Below, in pieces: positions 1-8,206 of a DNA stretch of 19,972 bases. The translations under genes and the position numbers were made by a program. Within the stretch, counting starts at the first letter, position 1. The number at the start of each line of letters is the position of its first letter. The notes below the pieces were generated by a model, which was not told the origin of the DNA, ran no database searches, and worked only from the letters and a program-made list of their open reading frames with translations. The stretch comes from Fidelibacterota bacterium (GTDB taxonomy: Bacteria; Fidelibacterota; UBA8477): the NCBI GenBank assembly GCA_021734045.1, contig JAIPJR010000054.1:1-19972 (forward strand). Direction: 5' to 3'.

Positions 1-2271
1 GACGGCATGGGCGGCTGCTCACCCAGTCCGGCCAATCTGGGTGATGATCCCAATGGTGACAACTGGCATTCTTTGTTCAATCCCGGCGGAACTGAAGCCA
101 ACTATCGGTGGGATGAGGGGGAAATGGGTAATGGCGTCTGGGATGGGGGCGATTATATCCAATACTTTGGTGACAATGTTCTGTACGATGTGGCCAGCGG
201 GGAATGGTTTCGCGATATGGACCACAACGGAATTTATATTGATGGTACAGACTGGTTTGTTACCGATAGTCTCACCTTCGTGGACGCAAATGGCAACGGC
301 GTGATTGATGGCGAGATATTTTACGATACCAATGGCGACGGTGCATGGAGTAGCGACTTTGGTGATGGCAACGCGGTACCCATGAGTCCCACTCACCAGA
401 TCTCGTTACAGGGCAAGGTAGCTTTCAAGCTGGGTAATCACATGAAGCTCTCGGTGAATACCATCTATAGTACCACCCGGAGTGAAGGGTATTCCCATAA
501 GTGGAAATTCAATCCCGATGGGCGAGCCAGCTCTTTCCGTGACAATATGAATGTGAGCTTGAGTTTGCAGCACAACCTGAGTCCAAGCACATTCTATACG
601 CTGAAAGCTTCTTCAGTTGTGAATATGACCCGGGGCTATCTGTTCGATATTTTTGATGTGAATTGGAGCGGAATTCTGCTGAAAAATGTATTCTCGCCGT
701 TCATTTCAAAAAGTGACATGCTCACCGATTTCGGCTTTCCGGGTGAGAGCAATGTGGTGAACACCCAATTGCAGCAATATGCGGTGAGTGGTGATATTTT
801 TACTGCATCATCTGGTTATAAATACTATCTGGGCGGTATTTCCAGCGGCCAATCCCAGCGCATGACGCACACCAATGTGTACAAGGCGGACATGACCAGT
901 CAGGTCAACGACATTCATCAGTTTCGCCTGGGTGTTGAGTACCGTCAGAATGCCATTTTGAGCAGGAGTTTTTCCATTCTCTATGATCCCAATGGTCAAT
1001 TCACCACACCAACTATTATCTGGCCGTCAGTGGAACCCACCAGCGGCAGTTTTGATCAGTTGCTGAAATTCCCCTGGGAGATGGCTGCCTATCTGCAGGA
1101 TAAGATTGAGTTGCAGGATATGATTGTGAATGCCGGTTTGCGTTTCGAAGTTTTCGAGCCGGACGGCGGCGTTCTAAAGGATCCAGCTGATCCCAATCCC
1201 CGTGACCCGCTGAAATTAGTCAATAAATATTTCGATCTGGATGGATCCGGTACCATTACGGCCAATGAAGCCGTTGCTGACAATGCTAAAACGCTGGAAG
1301 ACCGGTTGGAATACTGGTTTATCCCCGCGAAAAAGAAATACCAACTGAGTCCGCGCGTAGCCATTGCTTACCCCATAACGGACGAGGGCGCGCTACACTT
1401 CAGTTATGGTCATTTCTTCCAGATTCCTCCGTATTCATACCTGTATGCCAACCCGGACTTCGAGGTTGCCCGTGGTTCCGGAATTGGGACGACGCTGGGT
1501 AATGCGGACCTGGAACCGCAACGGACGGTTCAGTATGAGGTGGGATTGCAGCAGCAATTGAGTGAAAATATTGGTATTGATATAACCGGATTTTACAAAG
1601 ATATCCGCAACCTGCTGGGGTCTAAAATTGTGGATACCTTCAGTGCCGGTGATTCTTACGCCCTTTATATCAATCGCGATTATGGCAATACGCGCGGCGT
1701 CACCGTAGCGTTACGCAAACGCATGAGCGACGGACTGGCCGCGAATATCGACTACACCTTCAGTCTGGCACAGGGGAACGCGTCTGATCCGGCTTCGGCC
1801 TACTTTGATGCCAACAATGGGATTGAACCGGAGAAACAGTTGGTATTTCTGGACTGGGATCAACGGCATACGGTGAACGGGTCGGTAACCTTTGGCCTTC
1901 CTTATGATTTCAATACCAGTTTTATCGGATCTTACGGTTCAGGATTGCCCTACACACCCAGTTTTGCTGGTGAACGGACGTCTTTCGAGAATAGCGAGCG
2001 CCGACCGGCGCAGGTTAACGTGGATATGCGGGTCACCAAATCTTTCCGGATGATTGGAACCCAGTGGACATTTAACCTGAACGTGTACAATGTTCTGGAT
2101 CGCCGCAACGAGGTGGTTGTCTATTCAGATACTGGGCGTTCTGGCTATTCACTAATACCAACCTATACTCCGGAAGACCAGGGCGTAAATTCGCTCAGCG
2201 ATTATCTCTATCGTCCTGATTATTACTCGGCACCCCGGCAAATACGCATCGGCTTGTCCGCAGCATTCTAA
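1..2271 (+). CDS. TonB-dependent outer-membrane receptor, 5'-truncated
   Basis: This is the C-terminal part (756 codons) of a TonB-dependent receptor, an outer-membrane barrel that imports a bound ligand with TonB energy. The frame is open to the window edge, so the ATG at 7 is internal; the signal peptide, TonB box and most or all of the plug are missing. About the first 125 residues are an acidic region with Ca-binding-like loops (DMDHNG, DANGNGVIDGE, DTNGDG). The rest shows the alternating strands of a barrel, including LHFSYGHFFQIP, GNADLEPQRTVQYEVG and FNLNVYNVLDRRNEVV, which is typical of the receptor C-terminus. It ends in Phe, as outer-membrane barrels do. A perfect EF-hand loop lies in a presumed extracellular loop at 1234-1269. 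The stop shares a base with the ATG at 2271, so it is co-transcribed with the giant secreted protein. The ligand is unknown. The family call is secure; the length of the missing part is not known. Confidence 0.88.
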   Translation, partial: DGMGGCSPSPANLGDDPNGDNWHSLFNPGGTEANYRWDEGEMGNGVWDGGDYIQYFGDNVLYDVASGEWFRDMDHNGIYIDGTDWFVTDSLTFVDANGNGVIDGEIFYDTNGDGAWSSDFGDGNAVPMSPTHQISLQGKVAFKLGNHMKLSVNTIYSTTRSEGYSHKWKFNPDGRASSFRDNMNVSLSLQHNLSPSTFYTLKASSVVNMTRGYLFDIFDVNWSGILLKNVFSPFISKSDMLTDFGFPGESNVVNTQLQQYAVSGDIFTASSGYKYYLGGISSGQSQRMTHTNVYKADMTSQVNDIHQFRLGVEYRQNAILSRSFSILYDPNGQFTTPTIIWPSVEPTSGSFDQLLKFPWEMAAYLQDKIELQDMIVNAGLRFEVFEPDGGVLKDPADPNPRDPLKLVNKYFDLDGSGTITANEAVADNAKTLEDRLEYWFIPAKKKYQLSPRVAIAYPITDEGALHFSYGHFFQIPPYSYLYANPDFEVARGSGIGTTLGNADLEPQRTVQYEVGLQQQLSENIGIDITGFYKDIRNLLGSKIVDTFSAGDSYALYINRDYGNTRGVTVALRKRMSDGLAANIDYTFSLAQGNASDPASAYFDANNGIEPEKQLVFLDWDQRHTVNGSVTFGLPYDFNTSFIGSYGSGLPYTPSFAGERTSFENSERRPAQVNVDMRVTKSFRMIGTQWTFNLNVYNVLDRRNEVVVYSDTGRSGYSLIPTYTPEDQGVNSLSDYLYRPDYYSAPRQIRIGLSAAF

Positions 2272-2272
2272 T

Positions 2273-2277
2273 GAGGA
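2273..2277 (+). promoter_or_regulatory. Ribosome binding site deciding the start of the giant secreted protein
   Basis: GAGGA lies 5 bases before the ATG at 2283. The alternative ATG at 2271 overlaps the receptor stop and has no comparable upstream site. The 2283 start also puts a Lys residue directly before the signal-peptide core. Confidence 0.55.
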
Positions 2278-2282
2278 ATCCC

Positions 2283-5200
2283 ATGAAGCTAAATTTGAAA
2301 ACAACTTTCAGTTTAATAATCCTGGTTCCCGCTTTGGTTTGGGCCGCGGGGCCGGGGAAGGCACAACCGTCTGTGGTAACAGCTCAGCTGGCGCGGGCGA
2401 ATGGTCTGGGTGCTGATGCCAACAATCATGATTCACGAAAAATTGCCTGGCATGACGGCAACAAAATCCTGACCCGTTTTTACAACTACGCAGCCATCTC
2501 CAACTGGCGAATCACCGGGCGCTATGATTGCGGTATCTATCCCATTGGGTCGGGGCATTCGTATATGGCTGAATTTACCCCGCTCATTGCAAGCCAGGTG
2601 AAGGATGCCACCGGACTGACGCAATACATCATCAGTGATGGAACATCCGCTTCTGCACAGGATGTGGCACCCTCCGGATATCTCTATCAGTTCGAACCGG
2701 TGCTGGGATACGCCAATCCCAACGACTCACTGGTGGCCATGAGTGATGATTCCATTTCCTGGCCTGATTCCTGGCCAGGGAAGCCTTCCAGTTGGGATGG
2801 CAAATGGAATGGTCAGTACGGTCAGTATAACCGGGCGGACCAAGAGAGCTATTTCCACGTGGATGATTTCAATAATGATGAATTCAAGTACTACTCGTTT
2901 TACAGAGAAGGTTTTTCGGATTTAAATGGCCAATTCCTGGCTGCAATTGATGCGGACAACTCGCGCTATGGGTATCTGATTGATGCCGATGTGGATTTTA
3001 CTACCGGGGTAATCGATTTGGCAACATCCAAGGAAGTGGATACTCGTGGTGGTGACCGGCCAGATGTGGTTCAAATCAATAAGGACCGGTATTATTCGGT
3101 GGAAGCGGTTTTAGACGAACATACGCTCCTGCTCCAGTCGGTACGGGCTTCCGCTGCGGTCGATGTACCCAATGCCGATTACACGGTCTGGAACGGTATC
3201 AAACGAGGCTTGGGAATGGATGTATCGGCCCGGGGTTACCAATGGGCGCATCCTGCTGCCGAGGATATTCTCATTTGGACGTATTGGATTGAAAATGTCT
3301 CCGACCGGGATTACGAAAAATTCGTTTTTGGTATGTACGGTGACGCCGATGTGGGGGACGACGGCGATCAGTACGATGATGATTCCATGTTTGAAACGGT
3401 GGATGACATTGTTTACCAATGGGATCACGACATGTGGTCACCGGTGAAAGGCGGCTTTGTACCAGCCTACTTTGGTTGGAAGTATCTTGAGTCGCCGGGA
3501 AACCCTCTGGATGGTGTTGATAATGACGAAGATGGCATGATTGACGAAAGCCAGGACGATGGTATTGATAATGATGGCGATTGGGATCCGCGAATTGATG
3601 ATGTGGGGACCGATGGCCTGGGGCCGCAACATGGTGAGTATATCGGTCCGGATGATGATGGTACAGAAGGAAATGGTGTCCCGGATCCCGGTGAACCCAA
3701 TTTTGAGTACACTGACAATGACGAATCGGATCAGTTGGGATTGACCAGCTTTACCGCTGCTGCATATCCGGCAATCGCGCCTAGTGATGACGCACTGACC
3801 TGGACCCAGTTGGTTCCGGGCTCGTTTACGGATATCGCACAGACCGTTGATATCACCTTTATGTACGGTTCGGCGTATTTCCTATTACCGCGAGGAGAGG
3901 AGCGGAAATTCGCTGTTGCTATGCTGTTTGGAGAAGATTTTCCGGACATTCTGCGAAATAGTCAGACCATGCAGCAGATTTATAACAGCGATTACAGTTT
4001 TGCCAAACCACCTCTCAAACCCACCGTTAGTGCTGTGCCGGGTGACGGCAGGGTAACGCTTTACTGGGATTCCAAAGCTGAATTAAGCCAGGACCCCATT
4101 TATGGGCGTGATTTCGAAGGGTATCGGATTTATCGTGCTACGGATCCGGCTTTCAATGAAAGTTGGGTCATTACAGATGCCTACGGCAATCGCACATTCA
4201 ACAAACCTATTGCGCAATTTGATATTGTGAATGGCTTGACAGGTCCACATCCCATCGGCCTGAATGGTCTGCAAATGGACATGGGTACGGATAACGGGTT
4301 GGTCCATTCCTGGACGGACACGACGGTTGAAAACGGCCAACAGTACTATTATGCGGTCGTGGCTTATGATCAGGGGTACGCCAATACTTTCTACGACGAG
4401 GGCATTAGTGATATACCCAACCTTCAGGAAATATCTCCCTCAGAGACGAACAAAAAAATCGAGGTGAGTGCTTCTGGAACGGTGGTAGCCTACGATGATA
4501 ATACCATCGGGGTTATCCCCAATGCGCCGGCTATTGATTATGTGGCACCCGAAGTGGTTGCAGACACATCCCGGACACTGGGCACCGGCAGTTTCGACAT
4601 CCATCCGGTGGATCCGAAAGCCATTAAGGATGATCATTCATACGAAATACGCTTCAAAGACTGGTCAAACGATGGCGTAGATAACGATGGAGACTGGCAA
4701 ACATTCACGGATGATTCGCTGTTTATTACCATGAGTTCTACGCTCACCATGATCATTCCGCCCAATAGTGATACTTTGAAGCTCCAGTTCAGTGGTAGTC
4801 GCGCAACGGTGACAGGACCCAATGTGACGCGTTTTACAGCTTTTGGGTATTTCTGGGAAACCACCTCGGTATCTGTGGATTCGAGTAACGGTACAACTTT
4901 TTACTTCGTTGCTATCCCCGATACGCAATTCGTCATCCCGCCTACACTGGGGATTTGGAATGGCACCGAGAATCTGTACGATGATTTGGGTGTTGATGGG
5001 TGTAATGACCAATACGAAGATGGTTCCGGCGGCTGCTTGGATGCACCGGATCCCGGCTATATTGTGGGCACTGATCCGAATGGGGATAACTGGCATCCCA
5101 CCACTAACCGATTTGGTACCCAAGCTAACGGTCAGGCGGATCCAGGTGAGCCACATCTGGACATGCGGGATATTGACGAGATTGTACGCCACACCTCCTG

Positions 5201-6968
5201 GTACGACGTGGTAAATACCACGACTGATAGGATGTTATTGCAGGGCCAGACCGAGCTAAGCGGTGAAAATCGTGGTGAGGTTGTGGAAGGGATCCAGGTT
5301 AATCTGACCAATGATGTCATTAGTCTTGATTCGGATGGCAGTGGCTGGTCAAGAAGCGGTCTCAACCTGTTAACCCGTCTGTTGTTGATTAATTATGGAA
5401 ATTTTAAGGCTGTGGCCATGCCATTTGATTATGTCGTGGAAATTACACCAACGATTGCTGACACAGCTTTGAATATGAAGCCCACGACATTCACCCTGTA
5501 TGATCAGACCAACCAAAATTCGGCTGATTTTATTTATCTGCCGGTGGAAAATGACACCTTGATTAAGGATGGGGGAAAACTCTATCCCTACATCGAGGTT
5601 GAAGGTCAGCAGCGTGTTGGATACCAAATGGAATTCGTCGCGATTGCCGCCAACATCAACCACATAATAAAATGGCAGGATGTGATGTTCTTTGCCACAG
5701 GTGACCGCGGCTTAATTCTTTGGGATGGCGCAAATTGGTTACCAATAAGGCAGAATGACGGATTGGCGGCCAACGCCATCTACGACATGGTTGTAGATGC
5801 GTCCGATCGGCTCTGGGTTGCAACCAGTGGTGGTCTGAATCTGCAAACACCCTACGGTTGGGAAACATATGGAATCCCCAAGGGCGATAAAGGTGCGCTG
5901 ACGGAATTCAACAATCTGGCGATTGATACTGATGGCAACCTTTGGGCTACCAGCCCGGATGGCGTTTTCAGAACCAGTCTGGGTACCATTGAATGGACCA
6001 ATTACGACGAAGATAATGATGGTCTGGCCCAACTCAGCAACGTGGCTATCGTCGCGATGGATAACGGCAAAGTAATGGCCGGCAGTAAGAGTCGCGGTTT
6101 AAGTCTCTATCATCCCGCCACCGATACCTTCACGGTAATCGACCGGAATAATTCGGACCTGCCTGATAACAATATCCAGGTTCTCCGCCGGCGCGGTAAC
6201 CGCGTGTTCATCGGTACCCGTTTGCAAGGCTTTGCCGTGTATAATGATGACGACGGGACTATCGAATACGCCAATAAGGACAGCTTATCGGATCGGGGCG
6301 TCAGTGACATTCTCATCGGTGAAGATAATGTCATCCTGCTGGCAACGAAGAACGGGGTGGATTCGGTCACCTATGTGGATAAAGACCAGGTCACATACCA
6401 TAATCCCATCACCCGCGAATCGGATCCGGGTATTTTGAGTGATGCTGTTCAAGCCCTCTACATGGACGGGGACGAATTGTGGCTGGGAACCCGGTACAAT
6501 GTCGCCCACCGCACGAGTGCTGGCTGGGAAAACTTTAATCCTAAGCCGGGTGACAAATATGTCATGCGCACCACCAAGCCATTTTCCGGTTTGGATACGC
6601 TTCGCTTTACATCCTATGGAGCACAGGTCACCAGTGGTCTCTCCAGCTCGGTTCTGGATGACATTGCAGTGGTCCCCAATCCCTATGTGGTAACAGCCAG
6701 TTGGGAGCCGCAGCACCTGTACTCTTCCGGTCGGGGCACGCGTAAAATCGACTTTATCCATCTGCCCAGTAAATGCACTATCCGGGTCTACACCCTGAGT
6801 GGTAAACTGGTGGATGTGATTGAACATGATGCACCGGCACAGAATGGTGCCGAAAGTTGGGATTTACTCTCCCGCGATGGACTGGAGATTGCCTATGGTG
6901 TTTATATCTACCACGTGGATGCACCTGGCATTGGTACTAAAGTTGGTAAATTCGCGGTGATTAAATAG
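2283..6968 (+). CDS. Giant secreted multidomain protein: Asp-rich modules, FnIII, regulator-type beta-propeller, T9SS-like sorting domain
   Basis: A 1561-residue exported protein, probably surface-bound; its function is unknown. A signal peptide (MKLNLKTTFSLIILVPALVW, then AAGPGKAQ) opens it. Residues about 30-400 are an unrecognised domain rich in Trp, Tyr and Asp. About 410-485 is Asp-rich (GVDNDEDGMIDE, DDGIDNDGDWD, then a TEGNG..DPGEP motif). An FnIII-like domain spans about 577-700. A Cys/Asp/Trp module at about 905-963 resembles the start of the upstream receptor. Propeller repeats like the Reg_prop family (AIYDMVVDASDRLWVATSGG, then NNLAIDTDGNLWATSPDGVF) run from about 1128 to 1423. 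A C-terminal sorting-like domain (VVPNPYVV, CTIRVYTLSGKLVDVIE, GVYIYHVD, KVGKFAVIK) ends it. No kinase domain follows, so the propeller is not part of a hybrid sensor kinase. Its place between a TonB receptor and a PorV-like barrel suggests a secreted partner of the receptor. The start at 2283 was preferred over 2271 on the RBS. Confidence 0.85.
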   Translation: MKLNLKTTFSLIILVPALVWAAGPGKAQPSVVTAQLARANGLGADANNHDSRKIAWHDGNKILTRFYNYAAISNWRITGRYDCGIYPIGSGHSYMAEFTPLIASQVKDATGLTQYIISDGTSASAQDVAPSGYLYQFEPVLGYANPNDSLVAMSDDSISWPDSWPGKPSSWDGKWNGQYGQYNRADQESYFHVDDFNNDEFKYYSFYREGFSDLNGQFLAAIDADNSRYGYLIDADVDFTTGVIDLATSKEVDTRGGDRPDVVQINKDRYYSVEAVLDEHTLLLQSVRASAAVDVPNADYTVWNGIKRGLGMDVSARGYQWAHPAAEDILIWTYWIENVSDRDYEKFVFGMYGDADVGDDGDQYDDDSMFETVDDIVYQWDHDMWSPVKGGFVPAYFGWKYLESPGNPLDGVDNDEDGMIDESQDDGIDNDGDWDPRIDDVGTDGLGPQHGEYIGPDDDGTEGNGVPDPGEPNFEYTDNDESDQLGLTSFTAAAYPAIAPSDDALTWTQLVPGSFTDIAQTVDITFMYGSAYFLLPRGEERKFAVAMLFGEDFPDILRNSQTMQQIYNSDYSFAKPPLKPTVSAVPGDGRVTLYWDSKAELSQDPIYGRDFEGYRIYRATDPAFNESWVITDAYGNRTFNKPIAQFDIVNGLTGPHPIGLNGLQMDMGTDNGLVHSWTDTTVENGQQYYYAVVAYDQGYANTFYDEGISDIPNLQEISPSETNKKIEVSASGTVVAYDDNTIGVIPNAPAIDYVAPEVVADTSRTLGTGSFDIHPVDPKAIKDDHSYEIRFKDWSNDGVDNDGDWQTFTDDSLFITMSSTLTMIIPPNSDTLKLQFSGSRATVTGPNVTRFTAFGYFWETTSVSVDSSNGTTFYFVAIPDTQFVIPPTLGIWNGTENLYDDLGVDGCNDQYEDGSGGCLDAPDPGYIVGTDPNGDNWHPTTNRFGTQANGQADPGEPHLDMRDIDEIVRHTSWYDVVNTTTDRMLLQGQTELSGENRGEVVEGIQVNLTNDVISLDSDGSGWSRSGLNLLTRLLLINYGNFKAVAMPFDYVVEITPTIADTALNMKPTTFTLYDQTNQNSADFIYLPVENDTLIKDGGKLYPYIEVEGQQRVGYQMEFVAIAANINHIIKWQDVMFFATGDRGLILWDGANWLPIRQNDGLAANAIYDMVVDASDRLWVATSGGLNLQTPYGWETYGIPKGDKGALTEFNNLAIDTDGNLWATSPDGVFRTSLGTIEWTNYDEDNDGLAQLSNVAIVAMDNGKVMAGSKSRGLSLYHPATDTFTVIDRNNSDLPDNNIQVLRRRGNRVFIGTRLQGFAVYNDDDGTIEYANKDSLSDRGVSDILIGEDNVILLATKNGVDSVTYVDKDQVTYHNPITRESDPGILSDAVQALYMDGDELWLGTRYNVAHRTSAGWENFNPKPGDKYVMRTTKPFSGLDTLRFTSYGAQVTSGLSSSVLDDIAVVPNPYVVTASWEPQHLYSSGRGTRKIDFIHLPSKCTIRVYTLSGKLVDVIEHDAPAQNGAESWDLLSRDGLEIAYGVYIYHVDAPGIGTKVGKFAVIK

Positions 6969-6972
6969 GAGG
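6967..6972 (+). promoter_or_regulatory. Perfect Shine-Dalgarno AGGAGG overlapping the upstream stop
   Basis: AGGAGG starts inside the TAG stop of the giant protein. It is 5 bases before the ATG at 6978 but only 2 before the ATG at 6975, which favours 6978 as the start. It also implies coupled translation of the two genes. Confidence 0.7.
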
Positions 6973-6977
6973 CCATG

Positions 6978-8024
6978 ATGAAAAAGCTACTGATATCAGT
7001 TGTTATGATGATGGTTGGGGCAACCTATTTACCCGCCCAATTTGTGCAGAATGTTTCCAAGGTAGGCACCACCGCCGGATCATTTTTGGAAATCGGCATC
7101 GGTTCCCGTGCCATGGGTATGGGAGAAGCCTATGTGGGGATGGCAAATGACGTGACCGCACTCTACTGGAATCCGGCCGGATTGGCGATGATTCCCCGGA
7201 ATCAGGTCACTTTTGTTCATACGCAATGGCTGGCGGATATCAATTTCAACCACATTGCCGGTGCATTCCCCTTGGGCAGAACCGGAACTCTGGCGGCATC
7301 CTTAACATCATTGAATATGGGTGAAGATAAAGTCCGAACGGTCTTTTACCCCGAAGGAACCGGAGAGATGTTCACCGCATCCAGTATGGCCATGAGTGTG
7401 GGCTTCGCCCGGCGATTTACCGACCGGTTCAGCTTTGGAGCGGCCGGGAAGTATATCCGGGAGCAAATCTGGCACATGAATGCTTCGGCGATGGCGGTGG
7501 ATATTGGCACACTCTTCCGTACCCAGTTCAATGACATGCGTATTGGAATGAGTATTTCCAATTTTGGCACCAGCATGCAACTGGAGGGCCGGGATACACA
7601 AATCACCCATGACATTGACGAATCCAAAGAGGGGAATAATTCCAAAATCCCGGCGCACCTGGATACAGACGAATGGTCACTTCCACTGCTGTTTCGCGTG
7701 GGAATTGCCGGTGAGGTTATTCAATCCAATCATCAACGGCTCACGCTGGCTTTGGATGCCAACCATCCCAACAATTATGCCGAGAGCGTGCAAATTGGGG
7801 CGGAGTATGCCATCAGGGAATTCGCCTTCCTGAGAGTTGGTCAGAAATTCTATCTGAATGATAAAAATGAGGATGGCGATCCCAATTCACCCGAAGGTTT
7901 TACCGCCGGCGCGGGAGTGAACCTGATGATCTCCCGTAATACCCGGTTCTATCTGGATTATAGCTATGGTGATTTTGGATTGCTGGACCAGGTGCAGCGA
8001 TTCAGTATTAACCTTGAATTTTAA
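6978..8024 (+). CDS. PorV/PorQ-family outer-membrane beta-barrel protein
   Basis: A 348-residue protein with a signal peptide (KKLLISVVMMMVGATYLPAQ) followed by the hallmark of the PorV/PorQ and FadL-like group: FLEIGIGSRAMGMGEAYVGM, then DVTALYWNPAGLA. The remainder alternates as barrel strands and ends in the strand QRFSINLEF with a terminal Phe. The length fits the family (about 340-400). In Bacteroidetes, PorV carries T9SS substrates from the translocon to the attachment complex. Here it sits directly after a protein with a sorting-like C-terminus, which fits a role in exporting or anchoring that protein; this is inference. A FadL-like transport role is an alternative, because these genomes carry many PorV-like paralogues. 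It is the last gene of the operon before a strong terminator. The start at 6978 was chosen on the AGGAGG spacing; 6975 would add one Met. Confidence 0.82.
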   Translation: MKKLLISVVMMMVGATYLPAQFVQNVSKVGTTAGSFLEIGIGSRAMGMGEAYVGMANDVTALYWNPAGLAMIPRNQVTFVHTQWLADINFNHIAGAFPLGRTGTLAASLTSLNMGEDKVRTVFYPEGTGEMFTASSMAMSVGFARRFTDRFSFGAAGKYIREQIWHMNASAMAVDIGTLFRTQFNDMRIGMSISNFGTSMQLEGRDTQITHDIDESKEGNNSKIPAHLDTDEWSLPLLFRVGIAGEVIQSNHQRLTLALDANHPNNYAESVQIGAEYAIREFAFLRVGQKFYLNDKNEDGDPNSPEGFTAGAGVNLMISRNTRFYLDYSYGDFGLLDQVQRFSINLEF

Positions 8025-8048
8025 GCAATAACCTGAACCACGAGCCTT

Positions 8049-8096
8049 ACCGGGATGCTGTTACGAAACAAGAAGTGGCAGTATCCCGGTTTTTTT
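8049..8096 (+). terminator. Rho-independent terminator after the receptor-PorV operon
   Basis: A 12-bp stem (ACCGGGATGCTG with CAGTATCCCGGT, one G-U pair) encloses an 18-base loop and runs into seven T residues. It lies 24 bases after the PorV-like stop. The rest of the 8025-8206 gap shows only the RBS of the next gene; no convincing promoter was found in it. Confidence 0.88.
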
Positions 8097-8206
8097 CAAC
8101 CTAATCCCACGCGCACTTTCAACCGATTTGCCGGGTTTTATCACCCCTGATTTCCATCTATATTCCCACTGCATCATTTCACCTGCCTTGAAGGAGCTAT
8201 AACGCC

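Noticed and set aside
7-9. ATG at 7 as the start of the receptor
   Set aside because: The frame is open upstream to base 1 (Asp-Gly), no ribosome binding site is visible, and the sequence begins in the middle of the shared module.
3517-3670. GAT-rich repeats that look like a short tandem DNA repeat
   Set aside because: They are codons for the Asp-rich calcium-type modules and are not regular at DNA level; no CRISPR-like spacing is present.
4665-5192. Long reverse-strand reading frame (175 codons)
   Set aside because: It lies wholly inside the giant protein gene, has no recognisable protein features and is explained by the skewed codons of the Asp-rich coding strand.
6285-6827. Reverse-strand reading frame (180 codons)
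   Set aside because: It is antisense to the propeller and sorting domain, which are well supported; no domain or ribosome binding site supports it.
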